A stretch of DNA of 42,155 nt from Bacilli bacterium (GCA_024413875.1 JAKSVY010000005.1:1-42155), one strand, 5' to 3'. Positions 1 to 9,206 are shown, numbered from the stretch's first letter. Numbers and translations are program-made. The notes: generated by a model from the sequence alone, not told the origin.

Positions 1-716
1 ATCTCTTCAGCGTGTTCAACACTTTCATGGCTTGGAGACATAACATCTCGAAGTTGATATTCGATTCCAAACTTAGTGTATTTCGCTAATGCGTATGGAT
101 GATAAGGAAGAACCTCAAATCTTTGAACATTGTTAAGAGTTCTTGTGAAGTCTCTTGTTTTAGTTAAGAGTTCTTCTTTATCAGTGTAACCTGGAACAAG
201 AACGTATCTAATCCAAATAGGGAAGTTCTTCTTATTTAAATAATCAAACATCTCCATTGAATTGGTTGACGATTTACCAACCATCTTAACATGGGTTTCT
301 TCATCAATGCCTTTAATATCCATTAAGATTAAATCAGTGTATTTAAGAAGTTCATCAAACTTGTTTAACCAAGTAGGATCTTTAGAGAACGGTCCACCTG
401 CTGTATCAATAACGAAGGTATATCCCTTTTCTTTGGCGAGTTTAGCAAATTCTAAGACAAAGTCGAGTTGACTTAATGGCTCTCCTCCAGAAACGGTGAT
501 GCCTCCATTATCTTTCCAGTATGGAGCGTATCTAGATAATTTCTTAATTGCTTCCTCAGGTGTGATGGAGTTTTCTTTAGTGAAATTCCAAGTTTCTGGG
601 TTATGACAATAAAGACATCTAAATGGGCAGCCTTGAAGAAAGAGGACGGATCTGACTCCAGGTCCGTCCACTAATGCGAATGATTCAATAGAATTGTAAT
701 AGCCTACGCTAGGCAT
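1..716 (-). CDS. pflA: Pyruvate formate-lyase activating enzyme (3' end cut by window edge)
   Basis: Radical SAM enzyme that uses a 4Fe-4S cluster and S-adenosylmethionine to install the glycyl radical on PflB. The reading frame is open from the ATG at 716 to the window edge, about 238 residues; the family is usually about 245, so only the extreme C-terminus is missing. The N-terminus reads MPSVGYYNSIESFALVDGPG and is followed by the cluster motif CPFRCLYC (C-x3-C-x2-C) and HNPETW. It starts 3 nt after the pflB stop codon, so it is co-transcribed and probably translationally coupled. Cytoplasmic. The activase role rests on the adjacent pflB as well as the motif; a relaxed-specificity radical SAM activase is the alternative. 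Confidence 0.95.
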   Translation of the reverse strand, partial: MPSVGYYNSIESFALVDGPGVRSVLFLQGCPFRCLYCHNPETWNFTKENSITPEEAIKKLSRYAPYWKDNGGITVSGGEPLSQLDFVLEFAKLAKEKGYTFVIDTAGGPFSKDPTWLNKFDELLKYTDLILMDIKGIDEETHVKMVGKSSTNSMEMFDYLNKKNFPIWIRYVLVPGYTDKEELLTKTRDFTRTLNNVQRFEVLPYHPYALAKYTKFGIEYQLRDVMSPSHESVEHAEE

Positions 717-719
717 TTA

Positions 720-2978
720 TTACAACCTTTCGTGACATGTTCTAGCGATAACGTCAAGTTGTTGTTCCTTAGTAAGATCAATAAACTTAACAGCATAACC
801 AGAAACACGAATTGTGAAGTTAGCGTATTCTTCTTTTTCTGGGTGGTTCATTGCGTCAATGAGCTTTTCAGTACCGAAGACGTTAACGTTGAGGTGGTGA
901 GCACCTTGATCGAAGTAACCATCTAAGACTTGTGCAAGATTATTCTTTCTTTCATATAAGTCGTGACCAAGAGCGTCAGGGTTAATTGTTTGTGTATTTG
1001 AGATACCATCCAAAGCATATTCATATGGTAATTTTGCAACTGAGTTAAGAGATGCAAGTAAACCATTCTTTTCTGCTCCGTATGCTGGGTTAGCACCTGG
1101 TGAAAGTGGTTCACCTTGTTTTCTACCATCTGGTAAAGAACCAGTAGCCTTACCATAAACAACGTTTGATGTAATTGTAAGAATTGATGTAGAAGGTTCA
1201 GAATCTCTATATGTGTGGTGTCTTGAAATCTTCTTCATGAATGTCTTGAGTAATCTAATAGCGATTTCATCAGCACGGTCATCATCGTTACCGTAACGTG
1301 GGAAGTCGCCTTCGATTTCGAAATCAGTAGTAATACCTTGTTCATCACGGATTGCTTTAACTTTCGCGTACTTAATTGCACATAAAGAGTCAACAACGTG
1401 TGAGAAACCAGCAATACCTGTTGCGAATGATCTCTTAACATTTGTATCGATTAAAGCCATTTCAGCAGCTTCATAATAATATTTATCGTGCATGTAGTGG
1501 ATAGCGTTTAATGTGTTTACATAAACATCCGCTAACCATTCCATCATTTGGCTATACTTTGCCATAACCTTCTCATAATCAAGATATTCATCAGTGATTG
1601 CTCCATATGTAGGACCAACTTGTTGATGAGTGATTTCATCAACACCACCGTTGATGGCGTAAAGTAAGCACTTTGCAAGGTTTGCACGTGCACCGAAGAA
1701 TTGCATTTCTTTACCAGTTTGTGTAGCAGAGACACAGCAGCAAATTGCGTAGTCATCTGTCCAAATTGGTCTCATAACACAGTCAGATTCATATTGAACT
1801 GATGATGTTAAGACAGAAATCTTTGCAGCGTATTTCTTGAAGTTTTCTGGAAGTCTTGAAGACCAAAGAACTGTCATGTTTGGTTCTGGTGCTGGACCCA
1901 TATTTTCAAGTGTACGTAAGAAACGATAATCGTTCTTTGTAACTAATGGACGTCCATCCGAACCCATACCTGCTAAGTTTAATGTAGCCCATACTGGGTC
2001 ACCTGAGAATAAAGCGTTGTATGATGGGATACGAGCAAATTTGACCATTCTGAACTTCATAACCATGTGGTCAACAAGTTCTTGTGCGTCACGTTCTGTT
2101 AATGTGCCATTTTCTAAATCTCTTTCAATGTAGACATCAAGGAATGTAGAGATACGTCCAACTGACATAGCTGCACCGTTTTGAGTCTTAATAGCAGCGA
2201 GGTAACCAAAGTAAACCCATTGGAATGCTTCGCGAGCATTTTCAGCAGGTCTAGAGATATCAAATCCATAGACTTTTGCCATTTCTTTCATTTCTTTTAA
2301 TGCTCTGATTTGCATTGCAACTTCTTCTCTAAGTCTGACAACATCTTCTGTCATTCCACGAAGACCGATGTGTTGTAAGTCGACAATCTTTTCTGCAATG
2401 ATGTTATCGATACCATATAATGCAACACGACGATAGTCACCAACGATACGGCCACGGCCATATGTATCTGGTAAACCTGTAATAATCTTGTTGTGACGGC
2501 ATCTCATCATTTCATCTGTATAAACATCGAAGACTCCATCATTATGTGTCTTGTGATATTTTGTGAAGATTTCATGAAGTTTTTCTGATGGTTGATAGCC
2601 ATATGTTGTACATGCCTTTTCTGCCATCTTAATACCACCATAAGGCATAAATGCTCTCTTAAGTGGCTTATCTGTTTGTAAACCAACAACCTTTTCAAGA
2701 TCCTTAGTTTCTTCTGAGATATATCCAGGGCCATAAGCTGTTAATGAAGAAACAACTTCTGTTTCCATATCAAGAACGCCGCCTTTAGCTCTTTCTTCTT
2801 TTTGTAATGCTGATAATTTTCCCCATAATACGTTTGTAGCGTCTGTTGGTCCTTCGAGGAAGGATTCATCGCCGAGGTATGGGTGGTAGTTATCTTGGAT
2901 GAAGTCACGGACATCAATTTCGTGTTGCCACTTGTGACCTTTAAATCCTAACCACGCTGTTTCTGGTTTTGTAATCAT
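720..2978 (-). CDS. pflB: Formate C-acetyltransferase (pyruvate formate-lyase)
   Basis: Glycyl-radical enzyme of mixed-acid fermentation: pyruvate plus CoA gives acetyl-CoA plus formate. At 752 aa it matches the family (E. coli about 760). The catalytic cysteine pair lies in AICCCVSA (C414-C415, inside an unusual Cys triplet), and the C-terminal radical loop is RVSGYAVKF with the radical Gly near residue 727. The start at 2978 has a good Shine-Dalgarno (AGGAGA) 7 to 8 nt upstream. It is first in an operon with pflA 3 nt downstream. The upstream region to 3295 holds two dyads that could be operators. Oxygen sensitivity of this enzyme class implies anaerobic life. Confidence 0.98.
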   Translation of the reverse strand: MITKPETAWLGFKGHKWQHEIDVRDFIQDNYHPYLGDESFLEGPTDATNVLWGKLSALQKEERAKGGVLDMETEVVSSLTAYGPGYISEETKDLEKVVGLQTDKPLKRAFMPYGGIKMAEKACTTYGYQPSEKLHEIFTKYHKTHNDGVFDVYTDEMMRCRHNKIITGLPDTYGRGRIVGDYRRVALYGIDNIIAEKIVDLQHIGLRGMTEDVVRLREEVAMQIRALKEMKEMAKVYGFDISRPAENAREAFQWVYFGYLAAIKTQNGAAMSVGRISTFLDVYIERDLENGTLTERDAQELVDHMVMKFRMVKFARIPSYNALFSGDPVWATLNLAGMGSDGRPLVTKNDYRFLRTLENMGPAPEPNMTVLWSSRLPENFKKYAAKISVLTSSVQYESDCVMRPIWTDDYAICCCVSATQTGKEMQFFGARANLAKCLLYAINGGVDEITHQQVGPTYGAITDEYLDYEKVMAKYSQMMEWLADVYVNTLNAIHYMHDKYYYEAAEMALIDTNVKRSFATGIAGFSHVVDSLCAIKYAKVKAIRDEQGITTDFEIEGDFPRYGNDDDRADEIAIRLLKTFMKKISRHHTYRDSEPSTSILTITSNVVYGKATGSLPDGRKQGEPLSPGANPAYGAEKNGLLASLNSVAKLPYEYALDGISNTQTINPDALGHDLYERKNNLAQVLDGYFDQGAHHLNVNVFGTEKLIDAMNHPEKEEYANFTIRVSGYAVKFIDLTKEQQLDVIARTCHERL

Positions 2979-3084
2979 ATTTTTTCTCCTTTTCCTGATT
3001 CAAATAAAGTTAATCAAAAATAATATTAATTGTAAAGTTAAACACTATACTTTCTAAAAATATATTATTTTTAAAAGTTATATG

Positions 3085-3106
3085 AATAAAAGATGTATCT
3101 TTTATT
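3085..3106. repeat. 22-bp dyad upstream of pflB
   Basis: Perfect 10-bp arms AATAAAAGAT and ATCTTTTATT separated by GT. It lies about 110 bp upstream of the pflB start. Candidate operator; it does not match Rex, FNR or CIRCE consensus. It is not followed by a T-run on either strand, so it is not a typical terminator. Confidence 0.5.
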
Positions 3107-3211
3107 TAAACGTGGCTAAAATATCTATATTTTATAACGTTATTTTTCATGAAATTTGATCTAAAAATGGCAATTAATAAGTATATTTTTCATTAAATGA
3201 CTATATTTCCT

Positions 3212-3234
3212 TAGAACACTCTACGATTGTTCTA
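3212..3234. repeat. TAGAACA-N9-TGTTCTA dyad
   Basis: Perfect 7-bp inverted arms with a 9-bp centre, between pflB and the dehydrogenase gene, 62 bp before the dehydrogenase start. The geometry suits a dimeric repressor, but the sequence is not a known LexA or HrcA site. Confidence 0.45.
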
Positions 3235-3295
3235 TTTAAAATTTGGAATATAAACAATTTAGTGATGCTAGCACAAATGAGTTACAATAGTAGAA

Positions 3296-4219
3296 ATGAA
3301 AGAAATTGATAAGTTACAAAAGTGGTTAGATAAAAATTCTAAACGCGATTACTCAAACAAAACTGTTGTTATTACTGGTGGAAATTCCGGGATTGGTTTT
3401 TATCTTGCTTCAATCCTTGCTATGAAACACGCTAACATCATTTTACCTGTTAGAAATAAAAGTAGAGGTGAAGAGGCAAAAAGATTAATTTTGGAATCTT
3501 ATTCTGATGCAAAAATAACCTTAATGGATTTAGATTTATCATCATTTAAATCTATTGAGAAATTTGCTAATGATATTATTAAAAATAATATAGATATCGA
3601 TATATTTGTTAATAATGCTGGTGTATTCCATATCCCAAAAAGCCAAACTAAAGAAGGCCTTGAATTAACGATAGGCACCAACTTCATTGGAGTAAAATAT
3701 CTTAATGATTTATTGAAAGATTATTTACTTTCATTAAAGCATCAAGTAGAGGTGATATTTACAACTTCAGTCGCATCTTATCGTGGACGTATTAACTATG
3801 ATGATTTTATGTTAGATAAGAGATATAACAAATTTAGGTCATACTGTAATTCGAAGTTATGTGTTACACATTACTTTATCGAATATATAAAAGATGTAGA
3901 GAACACAAATATCAAAACCTATTTAACTCATCCTGGAACAACCTATACCCCTTTAATCAAGAAGGCATATCCGGGAATCTTTGGATCTATTGCAAAAGTT
4001 GGAATGCGTATCTTATTCCATTTACCAAATAAAGCATGTTTAGGTATGGTTTTAGCGTTAGAAAAACAAAAAGATCACGCTTATTATGCTCCAAGAGGAA
4101 TGCTTGAAGTATCTGGTTATCCAAAAGAAGTGAAAATTAGAAAAAGATTATATAAAAATCAGGATAAAACAATTAAAATCAGCACAGAAATAATTCAAAA
4201 GTGTAAAGCAAACAACTAA
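3296..4219 (+). CDS. Short-chain dehydrogenase/reductase (retinol-dehydrogenase-like SDR)
   Basis: NAD(P)-dependent oxidoreductase with a Rossmann fold, 307 aa. Classical SDR motifs are visible: TGGNSGIG (about residues 27-34) for cofactor binding, VNNAG in the middle, a catalytic Ser in TTSVAS and the YCNSK (Y-x3-K) catalytic pair. The Arg in PVRNKSR after strand beta-2 would favour NADP(H). The substrate cannot be told; similarity of layout is to lipid or retinol-type SDRs. There is no Shine-Dalgarno. A TACAAT -10-like box ends 7 nt before the ATG, so the message may be leaderless. The gene stands alone and ends in its own terminator. Confidence 0.85.
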   Translation: MKEIDKLQKWLDKNSKRDYSNKTVVITGGNSGIGFYLASILAMKHANIILPVRNKSRGEEAKRLILESYSDAKITLMDLDLSSFKSIEKFANDIIKNNIDIDIFVNNAGVFHIPKSQTKEGLELTIGTNFIGVKYLNDLLKDYLLSLKHQVEVIFTTSVASYRGRINYDDFMLDKRYNKFRSYCNSKLCVTHYFIEYIKDVENTNIKTYLTHPGTTYTPLIKKAYPGIFGSIAKVGMRILFHLPNKACLGMVLALEKQKDHAYYAPRGMLEVSGYPKEVKIRKRLYKNQDKTIKISTEIIQKCKANN

Positions 4220-4241
4220 AAACAACAGTTGTTTGTTTTTT
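4209..4241 (+). terminator. Rho-independent terminator overlapping the SDR stop codon
   Basis: Perfect 9-bp stem CAAACAACT / AGTTGTTTG followed by a T-run. The left arm contains the last sense codons and the first base of the stop TAA at 4217-4219, so coding and terminator sequence overlap. Confidence 0.85.
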
Positions 4242-4327
4242 ATATACTTTATAAATAAAAATAATTTAATTTATATAATCAATTTGGTTTATAATTAGTT
4301 CAACCATATAAAGGAGAAATAAATATT

Positions 4328-5473
4328 ATGGCAAATCGTTTCATGTTAAACGAAACTTCATATCATGGCCATGGCGCAATCGCAAACGTTGTACCAGAAA
4401 TTAAGGCTAGAGGTTTCAAAAATGTTTTAGTTTGTACTGATGCAAGTTTAATTAAATTTGGTGTATCAAAGAAAGTTACAGATTTATTAGACGCAGCAGG
4501 AATCGCTTACACAGTTTATAGCGATATCAAACCAAACCCAACAATCGAAAATGTTCTTGGTGGTGTTGAAGCTGCTAAGGCATGCAAGGCTGATTGTATC
4601 GTCGCTATTGGTGGTGGTTCATCAATGGATACATCTAAAGCAATCGGTATTATCATTACTAACCCAGAATTCGCAGATGTAAGATCACTTGAAGGTGTTG
4701 CTCCAACAACAAAACCTTGCTTACCAATCATCGCTGTTGCTACAACAGCTGGTACAGCTGCTGAAGTTACAATCAACTACGTTATTACTGATGTTGAAAA
4801 GAAGAGAAAATTCGTTTGTGTTGACCCACACGATATGCCAGTTGTCGCTATTGTCGACCCAGATATGATGTCATCTATGCCAAAAGGCTTAACAGCGTCT
4901 ACAGGTATGGACGCATTAACACACGCTATTGAAGGTTACATCACACGTGGTGCCTGGGAATTATCTGATATGTTCCACCTCAAGGCTATTGAAATCATTG
5001 GTAGAAGCTTAAGAGCTGCTTGCGAAAATGATCCAGATGGTCGTGAAGGTATGGCATTAGGCCAATACGTCGCAGGTATGGGATTCTCAAACGTTGGTTT
5101 AGGTGTTGACCACTCAATGGCTCACACATTATCAGCATACTATGATGTTCCACATGGTGTTGCATGTGCTATGTTCTTACCAATCGTTATGGAATACAAT
5201 GCTGAATACACAGGTGAAAAGTATAGAGAAATTGCTAGAGCAATGGGTGTTAAGGGTGTTGATGCAATGTCACAAGCTGAATACCGCGCTGCTGCAATTA
5301 ATGCTGTAAAACAATTAAGCGTTGATGTTGGAATTCCAACAAAGTGTGAAGCTATTAAAGAAGCTGACTTAGACGCGCTTGCAAATGACTCACTCGCTGA
5401 TGCTTGCTGCCCAGGAAACCCAAGAACAGCAACTAAAGAAGAAGTTATTGCAATGTTCAGAAAGTTAATGTAA
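4328..5473 (+). CDS. fucO: Lactaldehyde reductase (iron-containing alcohol dehydrogenase, FucO-type)
   Basis: Group III Fe-dependent NAD alcohol dehydrogenase, 381 aa, aligning in order and length with E. coli FucO (382 aa). Shared blocks include NPEFADVRSLEG, TTAGTAAEVTINYVITD, KFVCVDPHD and HAIEGYITRGAW. The nucleotide loop is GGGS at 95-98. Fe ligands are D195, H199, H262 and H276, and all are present. Reaction: L-lactaldehyde plus NADH to 1,2-propanediol, a redox sink in fucose or rhamnose fermentation; related enzymes also reduce other short aldehydes. No fucose or rhamnose genes are nearby, so the physiological substrate is inferred. A TATAAT at 4290-4295 and a strong AAAGGAG site precede the ATG. 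Confidence 0.9.
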   Translation: MANRFMLNETSYHGHGAIANVVPEIKARGFKNVLVCTDASLIKFGVSKKVTDLLDAAGIAYTVYSDIKPNPTIENVLGGVEAAKACKADCIVAIGGGSSMDTSKAIGIIITNPEFADVRSLEGVAPTTKPCLPIIAVATTAGTAAEVTINYVITDVEKKRKFVCVDPHDMPVVAIVDPDMMSSMPKGLTASTGMDALTHAIEGYITRGAWELSDMFHLKAIEIIGRSLRAACENDPDGREGMALGQYVAGMGFSNVGLGVDHSMAHTLSAYYDVPHGVACAMFLPIVMEYNAEYTGEKYREIARAMGVKGVDAMSQAEYRAAAINAVKQLSVDVGIPTKCEAIKEADLDALANDSLADACCPGNPRTATKEEVIAMFRKLM

Positions 5474-5496
5474 TTAATTCTTCAAAAACAATAATT

Positions 5497-5537
5497 AGAC
5501 CGCTAAGCAAATGACTTGGCGGTCTTTTGTTTTTGTG
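5497..5537 (+). terminator. fucO terminator
   Basis: 11-bp stem AGACCGCTAAG / CTTGGCGGTCT with one G-U pair and a 7-nt loop, followed by a T-rich tail. Confidence 0.9.
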
Positions 5538-5781
5538 CTGCTAATCACATAATTTTTGTTTATTTACTTATATGCTTTTTTGACAAAACTAAAAATCTAC
5601 TAATTGGAATAAATTGGCAAAAAATAAGGCATTTTTTATGATATTTAACCTGTATTTTAATCATTTCAAAAATATGAGTTTTTTAATTGACGTTTTTTGC
5701 TTAGAAGTAAAATAAATATTCGATGAATACTACACTTTTTCTCTAAAATCCATAATTTGTAAAAAATAATAGGCTTAATTA

Positions 5782-5810
5782 TTGAAATACTTTTTTATCT
5801 TATTTAAAAT
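5782..5810 (+). promoter_or_regulatory. nrdD promoter
   Basis: TTGAAA (5782-5787), exactly 17 bp, then TAAAAT (5805-5810). The predicted start of transcription is near 5817, giving a leader of about 110 nt. Confidence 0.7.
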
Positions 5811-5816
5811 AACGAC

Positions 5817-5926
5817 AAGGATGGGGAATACCCATAGTAATTCGATAAGACACTAACTAAGCGAAAAAACAAATTGTTTTTATCGCCGACTGGGGGATTA
5901 TCGCCTTAAAATGAGGAGATTAGACT
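5817..5926 (+). ncRNA. Structured nrdD 5' leader (candidate cis-regulatory RNA)
   Basis: Hairpin 1: ATGGG (5821-5825) / CCCAT (5831-5835) with a GAATA loop. Hairpin 2: GCGA (5861-5864) plus the A-rich run and C70 pair with GTTTTT and TCGC (5883-5886). The 8-mer TTATCGCC occurs twice, at 5880-5887 and 5898-5905; both copies could compete for GCGA, and the second sits just before the Shine-Dalgarno GAGGAG (5913-5918). That layout would suit a switch controlling translation. It does not fit the AdoCbl, purine/2'-deoxyguanosine, ZTP or THF aptamer signatures as I know them. Function is inference. Confidence 0.45.
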
Positions 5927-8299
5927 ATGTTTCAATTAAGAAAACGTGATGGCAAAGTAGAAGAATTTGACATCAAAAAAATCGAAGCTGCTATTGAAAA
6001 AGCATTCCAAGGTAGTGGCAAACCATTTACAGAAGATATTATTCAATTGATCGCATTAAAATCAACAGCATACTTCAGTGATAAAGTTAGAGATAATGTT
6101 GTAGAACTCGAAGATGTTCAAGACGCAGTTGAATTCTCATTAGTTCAAGCTGGATATATTGATGTTGCTAAGTCATATATCATTTATAGAAAGAAACACG
6201 ATGAACTTCGTCAAATGAAGGCTACTGAACTTGACTATAAGGAAACAGTTGATAGCTATTTAAAGATTAAAGACTGGCGTGTTAAAGAAAACTCAACAGT
6301 TACATACTCTGTTGGTGGATTAATTCTTTCAAACAGTGGTGCTATCACAGCCAACTACTGGTTAAGTGAAGTTTACGATTCTGAAATTGAACAAGCACAT
6401 AGAAATGCTGATATTCATATCCATGACTTATCAATGCTCACAGGTTACTGTGCTGGTTGGTCACTTAAGCAATTAATTAAAGAAGGCTTAGGCGGTGTTA
6501 CAGGTAAGATTACATCTGCTCCAGCATCACACCTTTCTACATTATGTAACCAAATGGTTAACTTCTTAGGTATCATGCAAAATGAATGGGCTGGTGCTCA
6601 AGCATTCTCATCATTTGATACATATTTAGCACCTTTCGTAAAGAAAGATGGATTAACTTATAAGGAAGTTAAACAATGCATCCAATCATTCATCTATGGT
6701 GTCAATACACCATCTAGATGGGGTACACAAGCACCATTTACCAACATTACATTAGACTGGACTGTTCCAAACGATATGGCAGAACTTAACTGTATCGTTG
6801 GTGGCAAGGAAATGGACTTCAAGTACAAAGACTGTGTTGAAGAAATGAAGATGGTTAACAAAGCTTTCATCGAAATTATGATCGAAGGCGATGCTAACGG
6901 ACGTGGTTTCCAATATCCAATCCCAACATACTCAATCACAAGAGATTTTGACTGGTCAGAAACAGAAAATAATAAATTATTATTTGAAATGACAGCAAAA
7001 TACGGTACACCTTACTTCTCTAACTATATCAACTCTGATATGGAACCAAGTGATGTCCGTTCAATGTGCTGTAGATTACGTCTTGACCTCCGTGAACTCA
7101 GAAAGAAATCAGGTGGTTTCTTCGGTTCAGGTGAATCAACAGGTTCTGTCGGTGTTGTTACAATCAATATGCCACGTATCGCATATTTAGCAACAGATGA
7201 AAAAGACTTCTATAACAGACTCTCTAAATTAATGGATATCTCAGCAAGATCATTAAAGGTTAAGAGAAATGTTATTACAACATTACTTGATGCTGGTTTA
7301 TATCCATATACAAAGAGATACCTTGGCACATTCAACAACCACTTCTCAACAATTGGTTTAGTTGGTATGAATGAAGCTTGCTTAAATGCTCGTTGGATCA
7401 AAGAAGATTTAACTAAGGAAAAAGCTCAAAAGTTCACTAAAGATGTTCTTAACTTCATGAGAAATAAACTCTCTGACTATCAAGAAATGTATGGTGACCT
7501 TTACAATCTTGAAGCTACACCAGCTGAATCTACATCATATCGTTTAGCAAAACACGATGTTAAGAGATATCCAGATATCATCACAGCATCAGATAATGAA
7601 GAAACTCCATATTACACTAACTCTTCACACTTACCAGTTGGTTATACAGATGATATCTTCGCAGCACTCGATATCCAAAACGACTTACAAACACTTTATA
7701 CATCAGGTACAGTTTTCCACTGTTTCTTAGGACAAAAACTCCCATCATGGAAGTCATGTATGAATCTTGTTCGTAAGATTGCAGAAAACTACGAAATTCC
7801 ATATTACACAATGTCTCCAACATACTCTGTATGTAGAGACCATGGTTACATCACTGGTGAAGTCTATCAATGTCCTCACTGTGGTAAGCCAACAGAAGTT
7901 TACTCACGTATTACTGGTTACTACCGTCCAATTCAAAACTGGAACGTTGGTAAGACAGAAGAATTCAAGAATCGTAAAGTTTATGTTCTTGAAAACTCTC
8001 ACCTTAAGTCTGAACGCGCTGCAGTAGCAGAATCTGCAGCAGCTCCAGCAGTAAGTGTAGAAATCCCACAAGAAATCATGTTATTCGGCACAAAGACATG
8101 TCCTAACTGCAAGATGGCAAAGATGCTTCTTGAAAAGAAAGGTGTTCACTATGTCTGGGTTGACGCTGAAGAAAATAAGGAAATGACAGTTGCTTTAGGT
8201 GTTAAGAAAGCTCCTACATTACTTGTTCCACACGATGGCAAGTTTGATTCTTACGAAAATGCTTCTAACATCAAAGGTTATCTTGAATCATTAAATTAA
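5927..8299 (+). CDS. nrdD: Anaerobic ribonucleoside-triphosphate reductase with C-terminal glutaredoxin-like domain
   Basis: Class III glycyl-radical ribonucleotide reductase making dNTPs from NTPs; 790 aa. Domains: ATP-cone, about residues 1-95, for allosteric control by ATP/dATP; catalytic barrel with CAGWSL and a CCRL segment before GGFFGSG; a zinc site C636-x2-H639 and C649-x2-C652; radical loop SRITGYYRP with the radical Gly near 664. After an Ala-rich linker (about 695-713) comes a redoxin domain with active site CPNC (C725, C728) and a cis-Pro motif KAPTLL. The family normally ends soon after the radical loop, so this is a fusion. The CPNC domain suggests the enzyme is re-reduced by a redoxin rather than formate (inference). 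A good GAGGAG site precedes the ATG. Confidence 0.95.
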   Translation: MFQLRKRDGKVEEFDIKKIEAAIEKAFQGSGKPFTEDIIQLIALKSTAYFSDKVRDNVVELEDVQDAVEFSLVQAGYIDVAKSYIIYRKKHDELRQMKATELDYKETVDSYLKIKDWRVKENSTVTYSVGGLILSNSGAITANYWLSEVYDSEIEQAHRNADIHIHDLSMLTGYCAGWSLKQLIKEGLGGVTGKITSAPASHLSTLCNQMVNFLGIMQNEWAGAQAFSSFDTYLAPFVKKDGLTYKEVKQCIQSFIYGVNTPSRWGTQAPFTNITLDWTVPNDMAELNCIVGGKEMDFKYKDCVEEMKMVNKAFIEIMIEGDANGRGFQYPIPTYSITRDFDWSETENNKLLFEMTAKYGTPYFSNYINSDMEPSDVRSMCCRLRLDLRELRKKSGGFFGSGESTGSVGVVTINMPRIAYLATDEKDFYNRLSKLMDISARSLKVKRNVITTLLDAGLYPYTKRYLGTFNNHFSTIGLVGMNEACLNARWIKEDLTKEKAQKFTKDVLNFMRNKLSDYQEMYGDLYNLEATPAESTSYRLAKHDVKRYPDIITASDNEETPYYTNSSHLPVGYTDDIFAALDIQNDLQTLYTSGTVFHCFLGQKLPSWKSCMNLVRKIAENYEIPYYTMSPTYSVCRDHGYITGEVYQCPHCGKPTEVYSRITGYYRPIQNWNVGKTEEFKNRKVYVLENSHLKSERAAVAESAAAPAVSVEIPQEIMLFGTKTCPNCKMAKMLLEKKGVHYVWVDAEENKEMTVALGVKKAPTLLVPHDGKFDSYENASNIKGYLESLN

Positions 8300-8300
8300 T

Positions 8301-9206
8301 ATGTTTGACGTTATCGTAATCGGAGCTGGCGTTGCTGGAATGACAGCAGCACTTAATGCTCGTCGTGGTGGCAAAAGCGTATTAATTCTTGAACAAGAAA
8401 CTATCGGTGGACAAATTGCTGTCTCTCCTCGTGTTGAAAATATTCCTTCAATCAAGGAAATCTCTGGTGAAGAATATTCTTCTAAATTATTTGAACAAGT
8501 CACAGATTTAGGCGCTGAATTCGAACTTGAAAAAGTTGAATCAGTTACTAAAGTAAATGGAGTATTCCAAGTTAAAACTGACTATAATGTTCACGAATCT
8601 CTTACAGTTATCCTCGCTTGTGGCGTTAAACCTCGCCACATCGGGGTAGAAAGAGAAGATGAACTCGTAGGACATGGTGTATCTTATTGTGCAGTTTGTG
8701 ATGGAGCATTCTTTAAGGGTGAAGATGTTGCTCTTATTGGTGATGCTAACACAGCGCTTCAATATGCTCTTCAATTATCAAGTTACTGTAACCATGTTTA
8801 TATCTGTGCGTTATTTGATCACCTATTCGCTGATGAAATCTTATGCAATAGAGTAAGAACTACAAGTAATATCTCAATTGATTATGAAATTTCATTAAAA
8901 GAATTCCTTGGCGATCCTGATTTAAATGGTTTAGTGTTTGAAAACACAAAAACCCATGAGCTCAAAAGATATGATGTAAAAGCAGCTTTCATTGCAATTG
9001 GACAAGTTCCTGATAATGAAAGATATTCTAATCTTGTAGATTTAGAAAAAGGTTACATCGTTACAAATGAGTTAATGGAAACAAAAACCCCAGGCTTATA
9101 TGCTGCTGGGGATTGTAGAGTAAAGGTTTTCCGCCAAGTAGTTACTGCTGAAAGTGATGGTATGACTGCTGCATTACGTGCTATCAACTACATCAATTCA
9201 CATTAA
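8301..9206 (+). CDS. Thioredoxin-reductase-like flavoprotein lacking the NADPH signature
   Basis: Low-Mr thioredoxin reductase fold, 301 aa. The FAD site GAGVAG (8-13), the redox pair CAVC (C130, C133) and the C-terminal AAGDC and FRQ...AA segment are intact. The second dinucleotide motif reads IGDANTA where E. coli TrxB has IGGGNTA, and the NADPH 2'-phosphate motif HRR-x3-R is replaced by ALFDHLF. This resembles pyridine-nucleotide-independent TrxB relatives such as ferredoxin-linked or donor-less types. The ATG lies 1 nt after the nrdD stop, so it is translationally coupled to NrdD-Grx and is the obvious reductase for its CPNC domain (inference). An NADH-using TrxB is the alternative. Confidence 0.8.
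   Translation: MFDVIVIGAGVAGMTAALNARRGGKSVLILEQETIGGQIAVSPRVENIPSIKEISGEEYSSKLFEQVTDLGAEFELEKVESVTKVNGVFQVKTDYNVHESLTVILACGVKPRHIGVEREDELVGHGVSYCAVCDGAFFKGEDVALIGDANTALQYALQLSSYCNHVYICALFDHLFADEILCNRVRTTSNISIDYEISLKEFLGDPDLNGLVFENTKTHELKRYDVKAAFIAIGQVPDNERYSNLVDLEKGYIVTNELMETKTPGLYAAGDCRVKVFRQVVTAESDGMTAALRAINYINSH

Larger units (their letters stand above)
2979..3295. promoter_or_regulatory. Divergent pflB / SDR intergenic region
   Basis: No gene is seen in these 317 very AT-rich bases. They hold the control region of pflB (leftward) and of the dehydrogenase gene (rightward). Two inverted repeats are listed separately. On the plus strand a -10-like TACAAT at 3283-3288 ends 7 nt before the ATG at 3296. 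No convincing -35/-10 pair with 17-bp spacing was found for pflB. Confidence 0.5.
5474..5926 (+). promoter_or_regulatory. fucO-nrdD intergenic region
   Basis: These 453 bases hold the fucO terminator (5497-5537), then about 240 very AT-rich bases in which I see nothing supportable, then the nrdD promoter (5782-5810) and a structured nrdD leader (about 5817-5926). No small gene was found. Confidence 0.6.

Noticed and set aside
720..2978. Several open frames on either strand inside pflB
   Set aside because: They follow the codon bias of pflB in other frames, have no ribosome site and no recognisable product.
5817..5926. Cobalamin, purine/2'-deoxyguanosine or ZTP riboswitch, or NrdR box, before nrdD
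   Set aside because: The conserved aptamer cores and the NrdR repressor dyad are not present; only an unassigned structured leader can be claimed.
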